The notes: generated by a model not told the origin, from the sequence alone. A DNA stretch of 37,771 nt from an uncultured Paraprevotella sp. (GCA_947177395.1 CAMWUI010000028.1:1-37771); one strand, 5' to 3'; counted from the stretch's first letter, positions 7,340 to 16,140 are shown. Numbers and translations are program-made.

Positions 7340-10303
7340 ATGAAGAAGTTTGGATTGATTTTCTGCTTGTTGTCGGTGATATCCATGCAGATGCTGGCGC
7401 AGAAGATAACAGTGAGCGGAACGGTAAAGGAAAAGGGGACGGAAGAGGCTGTGGTGGCGGCTACCGTTGTTTTATTGAAACCGGATAGTGCGATGGTCTG
7501 CGGTGTGGCTTCCGGTTTGAACGGCAAATTCTCTTTGCCGGCAGTAAAATCCGGAAGCTATATTCTGAAAGTCTCTTTTGTGGGGATGAAGACCATGACC
7601 CGCAACCTTTTATTGTCCAAGGACAAACCGCAACAGAATGTCGGATTGCTGGAGCTGGAGTCTGATGCTTTGTTGTTGAAGGCGACGGAGGTGACGGCGA
7701 AGGTGGCGAAAGTGGAAATGAAAGCCGATACCTTTGTCTATAACAGCGCGGCTTATCGCTTGCCCGAAGGATCGGTCTTGGAAGAACTGGTAAAAAAGCT
7801 GCCGGGGGCAGAGGTCGGAGACGATGGCTCTATTAAGATAAACGGAAAGGACGTGAAGAAAATAATGGTGGACGGTAAGGAGTTTTTCAACAACGATACG
7901 AAGATGGCGATGAAGAACTTGCCAACCACAATGGTGGAAAAGATAAAGGCTTATGAACGGCAGAGCGACTACACACGGCAGACAGGGATAGACGATGGCG
8001 AGGAGGAAACGGTGCTCGATCTTTCGGTGAAGAAAGACATGAAGCAGGGCTGGGTCGTAAATACGGATGTCGGTTACGGAACAGAGGAACGTTATACGGC
8101 CAAAGGAATGGTAGCGCGTTTTACAGACCGTTTCCAGGCTACAGTGATGGGGTCCGCCAATAACATCAATGACCGTAGTTTCCCCGGCGGAGGTCCGCGT
8201 GGCGGTGGAGGCGGTGGCAACGGGTTGGTGTCCAGTAAAATGGCCGGTGCCAATTTCGCATGGGAGAACGGGAAGAAAGAGCGGGAAGCCGGCCGCCTTG
8301 AAGCGGGAGGGCATGTACGTTATTCCCATACGGACACGGATTCCGAGACGCGTACCAATTCACAGACATTCCTTGTTGGGAGCACGGCCAGTTCGTTTGC
8401 CAATAGCCGGAGTCTGACTTTGAGCAATGCCACTAACGTAGGGGCCAACTTTAGAGTGGAATGGGCTATAGATTCGATGACGACAGTCATGTTCCGTCCT
8501 AACTTCTCTTATTCCGATTCATACCGGCGTTCCGGTAATTTCTCTGTGACGTTCAACAGGGACCCTTATCAGTTGTTGTCCGATCCGCTGACGGAATGGG
8601 AGAAACTGGAAGATGACGGACTGGTCAACACCAACGACAGAAGTTCCGTTTCGGATGGAAGGAACCGCTCGGTGGATGGTTCGTTGTCCTTAAACCGCCG
8701 TCTGAATAAGCCGGGGCGGAATATCAACCTATGGATGAGTGCCGGTTGGTCGGACAGTGAAAACACGTCGTTCAGCCGTTCGGATGTGAAGTATTTCCAG
8801 GCGGAGGAGAATAAGAAAGGAGATTATACTCATCAGTACAATCTCAGTCCGTCGGAGAATTACAATTATCGGGCGCGTCTGAGTTACAGCGAGCCTTTGT
8901 TCAAGGGGGCGAACCTGCAGTTCAGCTACGGCTACCAGTATAGGTTCTCGGACTCCGACCGCTCGATGTATTCGCTGGAGTCGTTGTTAGAGCAGGGGAT
9001 TATCGATGAGAACACCCTGTATGGCTGGCCTCTGACATATGTGCCGGGAGTCGATTGGCTGGATTTGGCCAAAAACTGGAGAAACAGTCAGTATGCGACC
9101 TATCGGGAATATAATCAGGATGCGAATGTGATGTTCCGTTATAATAAGAATGATTTGCGTCTGAATGCCGGAATCTCGGTTCAGCCTCAGACCACCCACA
9201 TGGATTATCAGAAAGGAACGATAGACACGACCGTCACCCGGCATGTGTTCAACTGGGCGCCTCGTATAGATTTACGCTATAAGATTTCGGGAACGAGTCA
9301 GGTGCGTCTGCGCTACAACGGACGTGCGTCTCAGCCTTCTATGACCAACTTGTTGGATGTGACCGATGACAGTGATCCTTTGAATGTCACGATGGGTAAT
9401 CCCGGCCTGAAGCCGTCGTGGACCAACAGCATGAATCTCTTCTATAATAATTATATCACTGACCGGCAAATGGGCTGGATGGTGCATGCCAATGCCAGCA
9501 TGACGAACAACAGCATCAGTACGGCTGTGTGGTATGACGAGAATACGGGTAAACGCGTCAGCCAGCCGCAGAATATCAATGGAAACTGGAACACGAACGC
9601 AAACTTGATGTTCAATTCCGCCATGGGTGCCAAGAAGTATTTCAATATATCGACATTCACCAATTGGTCGTATGCGAATTCCGTGGGATATATCAGTTCG
9701 CGGCAGGGGCAGGCGCTTGCGGATGCCCTGTCGAAGAGTACAACCAAGAAAACGGATGTAAGCGAACGGCTGAATGTAAATTACCGCAACGACGTGCTGG
9801 AGGTGGGACTTAACGGTAATGTCGGCTATCAGCATGCCCGTAATGCTCTGGTGAAGAATGCCAATCTGGATACTTGGAATTTTTCATACGGAGGAAACCT
9901 GATTGTGAATTTTCCCTGGAATATGAGCCTGTCAACGGATATAGGGGAAGACAGCCGTCGCGGATATGATGATGCTACGATGAATACCAACGAACTGATA
10001 TGGAATGCTCAGTTGTCCCAGAGTTTCTTGAAGCGCAAGGCCGCGACGGTCAGTATACAGTGGTATGACATCTTGCGTGAGCGGAGCAATATAAGCCGGT
10101 CGATTACGGCTATGCAGCGTTCCGATACGTGGTCGAATGCGATTAACAGTTATGTGATGGTGCATTTCATCTATCGTCTGAATCTGATGGGCAATAAGGA
10201 GGCACGTGGTCAGATGCGGGGACCGGGATTCGACGGGCCGGCAACGCGCGGTCCTGGCGGCGGACACCCCGGCGGTGGTTTCGGACCTCCGATGCGGCGT
10301 TGA
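7340..10303 (+). CDS. Outer-membrane beta-barrel protein, TonB-dependent-receptor-like
   Basis: A 987-residue exported protein. The signal peptide is MKKFGLIFCLLSVISMQMLA with AQK at the cleavage site. Next comes a carboxypeptidase-regulatory-like beta-sandwich (ITVSGTVKEKGTEEAV to VSFVGMKT), then a plug-like segment (LEELVKKLPGAEVGDDG, IMVDGKEFF), and a long barrel rich in alternating aromatic strands. This is the Bacteroidetes outer-membrane beta-barrel family (PF14905-like), related to TonB-dependent receptors but without a SusD partner here. The C-terminus is a Gly/Pro/Arg-rich tail (about the last 30 residues, GPGGGHPGGGFGPP) and a similar PGGGPRGGGGGG run sits in the early barrel. In-frame ATGs lie upstream, but the signal peptide fixes the start at 7340. 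The substrate is unknown. Confidence 0.88.
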   Translation: MKKFGLIFCLLSVISMQMLAQKITVSGTVKEKGTEEAVVAATVVLLKPDSAMVCGVASGLNGKFSLPAVKSGSYILKVSFVGMKTMTRNLLLSKDKPQQNVGLLELESDALLLKATEVTAKVAKVEMKADTFVYNSAAYRLPEGSVLEELVKKLPGAEVGDDGSIKINGKDVKKIMVDGKEFFNNDTKMAMKNLPTTMVEKIKAYERQSDYTRQTGIDDGEEETVLDLSVKKDMKQGWVVNTDVGYGTEERYTAKGMVARFTDRFQATVMGSANNINDRSFPGGGPRGGGGGGNGLVSSKMAGANFAWENGKKEREAGRLEAGGHVRYSHTDTDSETRTNSQTFLVGSTASSFANSRSLTLSNATNVGANFRVEWAIDSMTTVMFRPNFSYSDSYRRSGNFSVTFNRDPYQLLSDPLTEWEKLEDDGLVNTNDRSSVSDGRNRSVDGSLSLNRRLNKPGRNINLWMSAGWSDSENTSFSRSDVKYFQAEENKKGDYTHQYNLSPSENYNYRARLSYSEPLFKGANLQFSYGYQYRFSDSDRSMYSLESLLEQGIIDENTLYGWPLTYVPGVDWLDLAKNWRNSQYATYREYNQDANVMFRYNKNDLRLNAGISVQPQTTHMDYQKGTIDTTVTRHVFNWAPRIDLRYKISGTSQVRLRYNGRASQPSMTNLLDVTDDSDPLNVTMGNPGLKPSWTNSMNLFYNNYITDRQMGWMVHANASMTNNSISTAVWYDENTGKRVSQPQNINGNWNTNANLMFNSAMGAKKYFNISTFTNWSYANSVGYISSRQGQALADALSKSTTKKTDVSERLNVNYRNDVLEVGLNGNVGYQHARNALVKNANLDTWNFSYGGNLIVNFPWNMSLSTDIGEDSRRGYDDATMNTNELIWNAQLSQSFLKRKAATVSIQWYDILRERSNISRSITAMQRSDTWSNAINSYVMVHFIYRLNLMGNKEARGQMRGPGFDGPATRGPGGGHPGGGFGPPMRR

Positions 10304-10312
10304 GACAGTTGC

Positions 10313-10345
10313 GGGCGGAATATTTGATTCCGTCCGTATTTTTTT
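10313..10345 (+). terminator. Intrinsic terminator after the outer-membrane barrel gene
   Basis: GGGCGGAA (10313-10320) pairs with TTCCGTCC (10328-10335, one G-U pair) around a 7-nt loop and is followed by GTATTTTTTT. Confidence 0.75.
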
Positions 10346-10354
10346 CTCTATCTC

Positions 10355-10386
10355 TTTCGTTATATCGTATATTTTCTGTAAGTTTG
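10355..10386 (+). promoter_or_regulatory. Promoter of the cardiolipin synthase gene
   Basis: TTTC (10355-10358) and TAAGTTTG (10379-10386) are spaced by 20 nt, near the Bacteroides consensus. They lie just after the preceding terminator and about 64 nt before the chosen ATG. Confidence 0.5.
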
Positions 10387-10449
10387 TCTCTGTCCGGTCG
10401 TTTGGCGGGTTTTCGGAGAAAATGCGAGAATGAACAGAAAAAGCCAGTC

Positions 10450-11898
10450 ATGTTATTTCACAGTTTACTGATTGTTTATTGGGTGTTGGTGCTCTGCATG
10501 GCAGTGATGATTGTGCTGGAGAACCGTCCTCCTGTCAAGACCGTAGCGTGGATTCTCGCTTTGGTCTTTCTTCCGATAATCGGTTTGCTGGTCTATCTGT
10601 TGTTCGGTCGCAGACGCTATCGGGGCCAATTGATTAACCGGGCCGGTGCCATTCAGTTGGCCCGTCGGGCCGCATACCGTTTCTATCGTTCCGCCTCACC
10701 GGAGATTCCGGAAGAACATTATCGGCTGGTTCGCTTGTTCAAGCGGCAGAGCGCGGCCTATCTTTATCCTGAAAACCGTACGGACCTGTTTACGGACGGG
10801 GGCAAGATGTTCGGGGAACTGTTAAAGGATATTGCGGCGGCCCGCCATCATGTCCATATAGAATTTTATATTATAGAGGCGGATGCAGTCGGCAATCGTT
10901 TGTCGGATTTGTTGATTGCAAAGGTGCAAGAGGGGGTGAAGGTCCGTCTGGTTTATGACGATGTGGGATGCTGGAACGTACCTTCTGTGTTTTTCCGGAG
11001 GATGAAGGAGGCCGGTGTGGAGGTACAGGCGTTTCTGCCGGTGCACTTTGTCAGATTTACCCGCAAGATGAACTACCGTAATCATCGCAAGATTGTGGTC
11101 ATAGACGGCAAGGTGGGCTATGTGGGAGGAATGAATCTGGCCAGCCGTTACATGGAGGGAACTCCCGGACAACATGCCTGGCGCGACACCCACATGCGCC
11201 TTCAGGGCAATGCCGTGCAGGGATTGCAGCGGGCATTTCTTGCAGACTGGTATGTGGCGGCCAATGAACTTGTCACGGACACCGGCTATTATCCGACAAC
11301 GGACCGGACCGTCCGGTTTCGGGAACCGGAGCGGGAGCCGGAAAGCCGCCGCGCGTCTTTGCAGATAGTAACTTCCCTGCCCACTTCTTATTGGCCGGAC
11401 ATTATGCAGGGGATGGTATTGGCCATGATGCGTACGGAACGTTATTGCTATATCCAGTCACCTTATTTCCTGCCGACAGACCGTTTCCTGTTTGCGATGC
11501 AGACGGCGGCCTTGTCGGGGGTGGATGTGCGCCTGATGATACCGGAATGGGCTGACCGCCGTTTATTAACGTATGCGTCGCGTTCTTATCTGCTGGATGC
11601 CATGAAAGCCGGGGTGCGTGTCTATCTCTACCAGGGAGCGTTTCTTCATGCGAAAACCTGGGTGAGTGATGACAGCCTTTCCTCCTGTGGGTCTACCAAT
11701 ATCGATTTCCGGAGTTTTGAGAATAATTTTGAAGTGAATGCTTTTGTATATGACAGGAAAGTCGCATTGGCGATGAAGCGGACCTTCCTGAAGGATGCGG
11801 AGAAATGCTATTTGTTGAATCTGGACAATCTGACCAGCAGAAAACGCTGGCACCGGAGGTTTGAATCATTCATTCGCATTCTGGCTCCGTTGCTCTGA
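10450..11898 (+). CDS. cls: Cardiolipin synthase
   Basis: A 482-residue inner-membrane phospholipase-D-superfamily enzyme that condenses two phosphatidylglycerols to cardiolipin. Two N-terminal membrane segments (LLIVYWVLVLCMAVMIVL and VAWILALVFLPIIGLLVYLL) are followed by two HKD motifs: HRKIVVID within NYRNHRKIVVIDGKVGYVGG, and HAKTWVSDD followed by GSTNIDFRSFENNFE. The start at 10450 gives the usual Cls length and places the promoter upstream. The longer frame to 10300 would overlap the promoter and terminator. The 3' end overlaps the convergent rsmD end by 29 bp. Confidence 0.93.
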   Translation: MLFHSLLIVYWVLVLCMAVMIVLENRPPVKTVAWILALVFLPIIGLLVYLLFGRRRYRGQLINRAGAIQLARRAAYRFYRSASPEIPEEHYRLVRLFKRQSAAYLYPENRTDLFTDGGKMFGELLKDIAAARHHVHIEFYIIEADAVGNRLSDLLIAKVQEGVKVRLVYDDVGCWNVPSVFFRRMKEAGVEVQAFLPVHFVRFTRKMNYRNHRKIVVIDGKVGYVGGMNLASRYMEGTPGQHAWRDTHMRLQGNAVQGLQRAFLADWYVAANELVTDTGYYPTTDRTVRFREPEREPESRRASLQIVTSLPTSYWPDIMQGMVLAMMRTERYCYIQSPYFLPTDRFLFAMQTAALSGVDVRLMIPEWADRRLLTYASRSYLLDAMKAGVRVYLYQGAFLHAKTWVSDDSLSSCGSTNIDFRSFENNFEVNAFVYDRKVALAMKRTFLKDAEKCYLLNLDNLTSRKRWHRRFESFIRILAPLL

Positions 11899-12424
11899 AA
11901 AAGGAGAAGTTGACACTTCCGTAGGCCCGATGGTCGAAGAAGTGGAGATGCTGACTGAAATCCTGTGTCTTTCCATGCTCCAGCACAAATAACCCGTCGG
12001 GTTTCAGCAACCTTTTGTTAAAGATGATATCTGGGATGAGTTCCAGTTCTTTCAGAGCATACGGGGGATCTGCGAAGATAAAGTCAAATTGTTCGTTGCA
12101 CCGTTCCACGAAACGGAAGACGTCCGAACGTATCGGGAATGCCCCGTCGTCTTTCAGACTCTGAAACAGTTGGGTTATGAATTTGTAGTGCAATGGGTCT
12201 TTCTCCACGGAAATGACGCGCGTGCATCCCCGTGACAATAGTTCCAGGGAAATGCTGCCCGTACCGGCGAATAAGTCAAGTGCGGTTATCCCCTCCTCGA
12301 AATCCAGATGACTGTTGAGCACGTTAAACAGGTTCTCCTTGGCAAAGTCGGTGGTGGGACGTGCTTTAAATGTATGTGGCACGCTGAAATGGCGTCCTTT
12401 GTATTTTCCGGTAATGGCTCTCAT
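11870..12424 (-). CDS. rsmD: 16S rRNA (guanine(966)-N2)-methyltransferase
   Basis: A 184-residue SAM-dependent methyltransferase. The N-terminal RAITGKYKGR and RPTTDFAKENLFNVL match the RsmD family, the SAM-binding loop is ALDLFAGTGSISLE, and the catalytic tetrapeptide is DPPY in FIFADPPYALKE. It methylates G966 of 16S rRNA in the assembling 30S subunit. It follows the DUF3822 gene by 4 nt and is the last gene of the minus-strand group starting at 13896. This pairing of rsmD with DUF3822 is common in Bacteroidetes. Confidence 0.95.
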   Translation of the reverse strand: MRAITGKYKGRHFSVPHTFKARPTTDFAKENLFNVLNSHLDFEEGITALDLFAGTGSISLELLSRGCTRVISVEKDPLHYKFITQLFQSLKDDGAFPIRSDVFRFVERCNEQFDFIFADPPYALKELELIPDIIFNKRLLKPDGLFVLEHGKTQDFSQHLHFFDHRAYGSVNFSFFRATEPECE

Positions 12425-12428
12425 CGGA

Positions 12429-13244
12429 TCAGTCGTTGGTTAATAACATGAAAAGGTCGAATGGCATGCCTGGAATGTGGGATGCCGATAACCGGGGGAA
12501 TAAATCGGCCGGGCCCGGTGTCACCACGTGCCTCAGGTATTTTTGCAGGTCCTCGGCCATACCTTTTTGACAGGATGAGGCATTCAGCAGGATACAACGG
12601 TCTTGTTCCGCATTTGCCCCTAATGTTTTCCAGGCATGTAAGATGAAATAGAGACGATTCGTGCGGTCTTCGGCCATATACGTGTTGGCGAATGTCAGGC
12701 GTCCGTCCCGGAACTGGCAGGCAAACATCCTTTTGTCTTCCAGATACACGTACAGATTCCGGCAGGATGTGGATCTTCGCTCAATGCCCATCAGTCTTTC
12801 AAGCAACATGCTGTATTGTCCGTATATGCGTATGTCGGGAAACCGTCGGCAGAGCCATGTACTTACATCGCTGGGCAATGAAAAAAGTTCGGCTGTTTCC
12901 ACATGGGGCAGAATGTTGTAGAACACCTTGTCTGTCTTGGCGGTGTCCGGAAATGTCAACCGGTAGAGAGGGTCCGCTTCGTCTTTACGGAAATCTTCCA
13001 GTGGGATACGGGTGGAGGGAGTGCTGGCAAGCGTGTAGACACGGTCGTAAACATACGCGTCCAAGTGTGCCTGTTCAAAGCATTTCTGCATATACTCCGG
13101 AATGTCTTCGTCGGACAGGTCGAAATGGAAAACGGCGAACGGTATTTCTTCCTGCGGACAGAAAACATAAAAAGAAAATCCATCCGTAGAGATACGGATG
13201 GATAATGTATGTTGACTGTGCTGATTATTCCCAGTTACCTGCAT
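12429..13244 (-). CDS. DUF3822 family protein
   Basis: A protein of 271 residues from the ATG at 13244 (280 if the ATG at 13271 is used). The sequence HTLSIRISTDGFSFYVF near the N-terminus and its place directly before rsmD match the Bacteroidetes DUF3822 family, which has an actin/ASKHA-like fold and no assigned function. I see no signal peptide or membrane segment. The 13244 start overlaps the end of the upstream gene by 20 bp, and homologues as I remember them begin close to the LSIR segment, which favours it. Confidence 0.8.
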   Translation of the reverse strand: MQVTGNNQHSQHTLSIRISTDGFSFYVFCPQEEIPFAVFHFDLSDEDIPEYMQKCFEQAHLDAYVYDRVYTLASTPSTRIPLEDFRKDEADPLYRLTFPDTAKTDKVFYNILPHVETAELFSLPSDVSTWLCRRFPDIRIYGQYSMLLERLMGIERRSTSCRNLYVYLEDKRMFACQFRDGRLTFANTYMAEDRTNRLYFILHAWKTLGANAEQDRCILLNASSCQKGMAEDLQKYLRHVVTPGPADLFPRLSASHIPGMPFDLFMLLTND

Positions 13245-13896
13245 TGTTGTTTGCAGTATAAAGGTCTCCAATCTTCAAACCGGGGAAACGGCCTGACTTT
13301 TCTGCTTTGTCACGCAGATTGATGATTTCACGTTCGTTCAGTCCTTCCAGATAGGTCTCGTATGCGGCAGAACATTCCATGACATTCTGTACCGTTCCCG
13401 ACTTGTTGACAATCAAAGTCTTCATGATGTCGAATTTCTTTCCGTTGCTGAACGGGATATACATCAGCGAGTCTGCGACGAAATCCTTTGCATAAAGCGT
13501 ATCGATGAGGGGAACCCATACCGTATCACGACGGAATTTCTGCAGGCCGTTTGCGGCAATCGCGGCCGCGTCACCGCTGTTGACGATAGCGGCAGCTTTA
13601 GCTTCGGTCAGTCCTTTGTCCATTTGTTCGTCTGTGAGTTCGCCGACTTTGTTGACGAACGGGATTCTACCGTTCTTTACGAATTCGACCAGATTCTCCA
13701 GCGTGTCGCAGAAATCACCTTTTTGGGCACGGTATTGTTCTTCTGCCGTGCGGATTTCAACTAAGCGCTTCTTTACGGCAGCCTCGCGTATCGCCATGTC
13801 GTTCTGGAACTGAATCGGGCTCTGGATGCTGGTGTAGCAGAACCATAGCAATCCCGCTGCACAGAGTGCTAAAACTACATTAATAGCAATTTTCAT
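13225..13896 (-). CDS. Conserved membrane-anchored hypothetical protein
   Basis: A 223-residue protein of unknown function. One N-terminal hydrophobic segment (INVVLALCAAGLLWFCY, residues 4-20) is followed by a helical stretch rich in charged residues (AIREAAVKKRLVEIRTAEEQ, residues 35-54) and a soluble domain. The layout, one hydrophobic helix running into an amphipathic helix, resembles pilin-like or periplasmic anchored proteins, but no prepilin peptidase site is evident. It is first in an operon with DUF3822 and rsmD, behind a TACTTTTG -7 element. Confidence 0.8.
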   Translation of the reverse strand: MKIAINVVLALCAAGLLWFCYTSIQSPIQFQNDMAIREAAVKKRLVEIRTAEEQYRAQKGDFCDTLENLVEFVKNGRIPFVNKVGELTDEQMDKGLTEAKAAAIVNSGDAAAIAANGLQKFRRDTVWVPLIDTLYAKDFVADSLMYIPFSNGKKFDIMKTLIVNKSGTVQNVMECSAAYETYLEGLNEREIINLRDKAEKSGRFPGLKIGDLYTANNNAGNWE

Positions 13897-13931
13897 GGTG
13901 TTTTTATATTTTTATTGTTACATTCGCATCG

Positions 13932-13939
13932 CAAAAGTA
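13932..13939 (-). promoter_or_regulatory. -7 element (TACTTTTG) for the hypothetical-DUF3822-rsmD operon
   Basis: The minus strand reads TACTTTTG, an exact TAnnTTTG match, 35 nt before the ATG at 13896. No TTTG is seen at -33. Confidence 0.5.
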
Positions 13940-13992
13940 AGATAAATAAATTTAATATCCGCCATTTTGCCTACTTTTTTTGAGCCGAAGAG

Positions 13993-15429
13993 ATGATTAA
14001 TACGGAATTGCAGCGAATGATACGGGCGAATCTGGCGTTTGAGCCAACCCCGGAACAGGAACTGGCAATCCGGCAGTTGGTCGAGTTCCTGTTGTCGGAT
14101 CGTCGGGACGAGTTATTCTTATTGCAGGGGTATGCGGGAACCGGCAAGACCTCCTTGGTGGGAGCATTGGTGAAAACCTTACAATCATTGCGGCGTCATG
14201 TCGTTCTGCTGGCTCCGACGGGGCGGGCGGCTAAGGTATTCTCCCAGTATGCCGGTTGTCCTGCTTTTACCATCCATAAGAGGATTTACCGCCAGAAGAA
14301 GTTCTCCAATGAGCAGACCGATTTTCAGCAGGGAGTGAATTTGTACAAACATACGTTGTTCCTTGTGGACGAAGCCTCGATGATAGCCAATGAGGGCGTG
14401 TCGGGTAGCGGATTCGGCACAGGGCGGTTGCTGGATGATTTGGTGGAGTATGTATATGCGGGAGAAGGCTGCCGCCTGTTGCTTATGGGGGATACGGCCC
14501 AGTTGCCGCCGGTGGGAGAGGATAGAAGTCCGGCATTGTCGGCCGATGTTTTGGAAAGTTATGGACTGAAAGTGATGCAGGCCGGGTTGACGACTGTGGT
14601 GCGGCAGATGCATCAGTCGGGCATTCTGTGGAATTCGACGGCTATCCGTCGTGAGATGTCCGTGCTTGCGGGCGGATTTCCCCGTTTCCGTCTGACGGGT
14701 TTTGCCGATGTGAAGCGTGTGTCCGGCGAGGAACTGATAGAGGCGCTTGAACAGTGCTATGCCTGTAGCGGTGCGGACCAGACGATGGTTGTCACAAGGT
14801 CGAACAAGCGGGCGGTCCTTTACAACCGGGGCATCCGCGCCCGTATCCTTGGTTTTGAGGAAGAACTGGGCGGAGGGGATTTGCTGATGGTGGCAAAGAA
14901 CAATTATTTCTGGAGCGGAGCGGCCGGTACGGACGAGGGGGACACGGGGATGCCTTTTATCGCTAACGGCGATGTGGCTACCGTCGTGCGTTTTCGTCGC
15001 GAGCGTTCGTTGTATGGATTCCGTTTTGCCGATGTGCAGTTGCGTTTCCCCGATTACGGGGATTATGAGGTGGAAGCCACGGTATTGCTTGATACGTTGC
15101 AGGCTGAGGCTCCGGCATTGACTCGCGAACAGTCCGACCGGTTGTTTTATGCCGTCTGGGAAGATTATCCGGAGATTACTCGGAAGAACGAGCGGATGAA
15201 GAAAATGAAAGAAGATCCTTACTTCAATGCCTTGCAGGTTAAATACGCATATGCCGTCACCTGCCATAAGGCCCAGGGCGGGCAGTGGGAAAATGTGTTC
15301 TTGGATGTGGGTTTCATGCCCGAGGGTGAGGTCACGGCCGATTTTTTGCGCTGGCTCTACACTGCCACGACGCGTGCCACCCGTACTCTTTATCTGGTGA
15401 ATTGGCCGGAGGCTTGGACTGAGGAATAA
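13993..15429 (+). CDS. RecD-like superfamily 1B DNA helicase (AAA family ATPase)
   Basis: A 478-residue helicase of the RecD/Dda type (COG0507). Helicase motif I (Walker A) is GYAGTGKTS at about residues 46-54, motif II (Walker B) is LFLVDEASM, motif III is LLLMGDTAQLPPVG, and the C-terminal SF1 motifs are AVTCHKAQGGQW and LYTATTRAT. It lacks the large N-terminal part of true RecD and no recB or recC partner is nearby, so it is probably a stand-alone 5'-3' helicase in repair or replication. It is divergent from the 13896 operon; the gap is only 96 nt. Confidence 0.88.
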   Translation: MINTELQRMIRANLAFEPTPEQELAIRQLVEFLLSDRRDELFLLQGYAGTGKTSLVGALVKTLQSLRRHVVLLAPTGRAAKVFSQYAGCPAFTIHKRIYRQKKFSNEQTDFQQGVNLYKHTLFLVDEASMIANEGVSGSGFGTGRLLDDLVEYVYAGEGCRLLLMGDTAQLPPVGEDRSPALSADVLESYGLKVMQAGLTTVVRQMHQSGILWNSTAIRREMSVLAGGFPRFRLTGFADVKRVSGEELIEALEQCYACSGADQTMVVTRSNKRAVLYNRGIRARILGFEEELGGGDLLMVAKNNYFWSGAAGTDEGDTGMPFIANGDVATVVRFRRERSLYGFRFADVQLRFPDYGDYEVEATVLLDTLQAEAPALTREQSDRLFYAVWEDYPEITRKNERMKKMKEDPYFNALQVKYAYAVTCHKAQGGQWENVFLDVGFMPEGEVTADFLRWLYTATTRATRTLYLVNWPEAWTEE

Positions 15430-15460
15430 CAAATACACACATGTTTGCGAAAAAAGGCTT

Positions 15461-15554
15461 CAATGGTTCAGACTCACTGATTATCAATGAGTAATGGTTC
15501 ACAAAAGGTTCAGCAATGGTTCAGACTTGCTGATTATCAATGAATAATGGTTCA
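15461..15554. repeat. Two 41-nt direct repeats
   Basis: 15461-15501 and 15514-15554 are identical except for three bases. Each begins CAATGGTTCAGACT, has CTGATTATCAATGA in the middle and ends TAATGGTTCA. A 29-nt segment at 15442-15470, overlapping the first copy, is the inverted complement (one mismatch) of 15656-15684 in the 74-nt repeat, linking the two repeat families. Confidence 0.85.
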
Positions 15555-15624
15555 GGAATTGCCGCTTGCGGCGCGCCTCGGCAGCCGTCCGCTGAACCAG
15601 TGGGCGGAAAAACTGAAGGATAAA

Positions 15625-15815
15625 TGAACCATTTGTCGCTGGCAATCAAACGGTTTGAACCATTGAAGCCTTTTTCCGCAAACATCTGTGTAGGGAGGCG
15701 GGAAAAGCTGAAGGATAAGTGAAGGAAAGCTGAAGGATGGCTGAACCATTTGTCGCTGGCAATCAAACGGTTTGAACCATTGAAGCATATTTTCGCAAAC
15801 ATCTGTGTAGGGAGG
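15625..15815. repeat. Two 74-nt direct repeats spaced 117 nt apart
   Basis: 15625-15698 and 15742-15815 match at 71 of 74 positions. Each starts TGAACCATTTGTCGCTGGCA and ends CATCTGTGTAGGGAGG. The three differences cluster around 15670-15677. The stretch between them carries further GCTGAAGGAT copies. Confidence 0.9.
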
Positions 15816-15870
15816 GGCGTCGACGGCCTCCGCGGCTTTCCCTCCCGCAGGCGGTTCCCGTGCCAGGCCT

Positions 15871-16010
15871 CAAGCTGTCCGCTTGTCGAGTGGAGTGCTG
15901 TTCGCTTGTCAAGTCGCAAGCTGTTCACTTGTCGAGTGAAGCGCTGTCCACCGGGTATAGTGAAGCACTGTCCATTATAGGTAGTGGAGTGCTGTCCACT
16001 CAGTGAATGA
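15871..16010. repeat. Tandem array of six 23-24-nt units
   Basis: Units begin at 15871, 15894, 15917, 15940, 15964 and 15988, with lengths 23, 23, 23, 24, 24, 23. All share a core close to AGYRCTGTYC and end in AGTGG, AGTGA or a variant. Units 1 and 3 are the closest pair (CAAGCTGTYCRCTTGTCGAG). Degeneracy increases toward the right end. Confidence 0.8.
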
Positions 16011-16140
16011 AATACTATCGTTAGGTGCCCACGATAGTATTCCTTACCACCTTACAATCGTATTCCTTAGCACCTTACGATAGTATTCCTTAGCACCTTA
16101 CGATAGTATTCATTACACCCTAAGGATAGTATTCCTAAGG
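16011..16140. repeat. Tandem array of about five 22-23-nt units with an inverted leading copy
   Basis: Units at 16028, 16050, 16073, 16096 and 16119 follow CCTTACGATAGTATTCCTTA with small changes. The array is preceded by an inverted partial copy at 16011-16021, which forms a perfect 11-bp hairpin with 16031-16041 (AATACTATCGT/ACGATAGTATT, 9-nt loop). The repeats are contiguous with no unique spacers. Confidence 0.85.

Noticed and set aside
10300..10449. 50-residue N-terminal extension of cardiolipin synthase
   Set aside because: It overlaps a terminator hairpin and the promoter and would add a second unconserved serine-leucine-rich stretch.
15521..15928. 135-codon minus-strand frame as a real gene
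   Set aside because: It is built from non-coding repeats, has no known domain and no promoter; kept only as a finding.
16011..16140. CRISPR array
   Set aside because: The 22-23-nt units are directly contiguous without unique spacers, are degenerate, and no cas gene is in the window.
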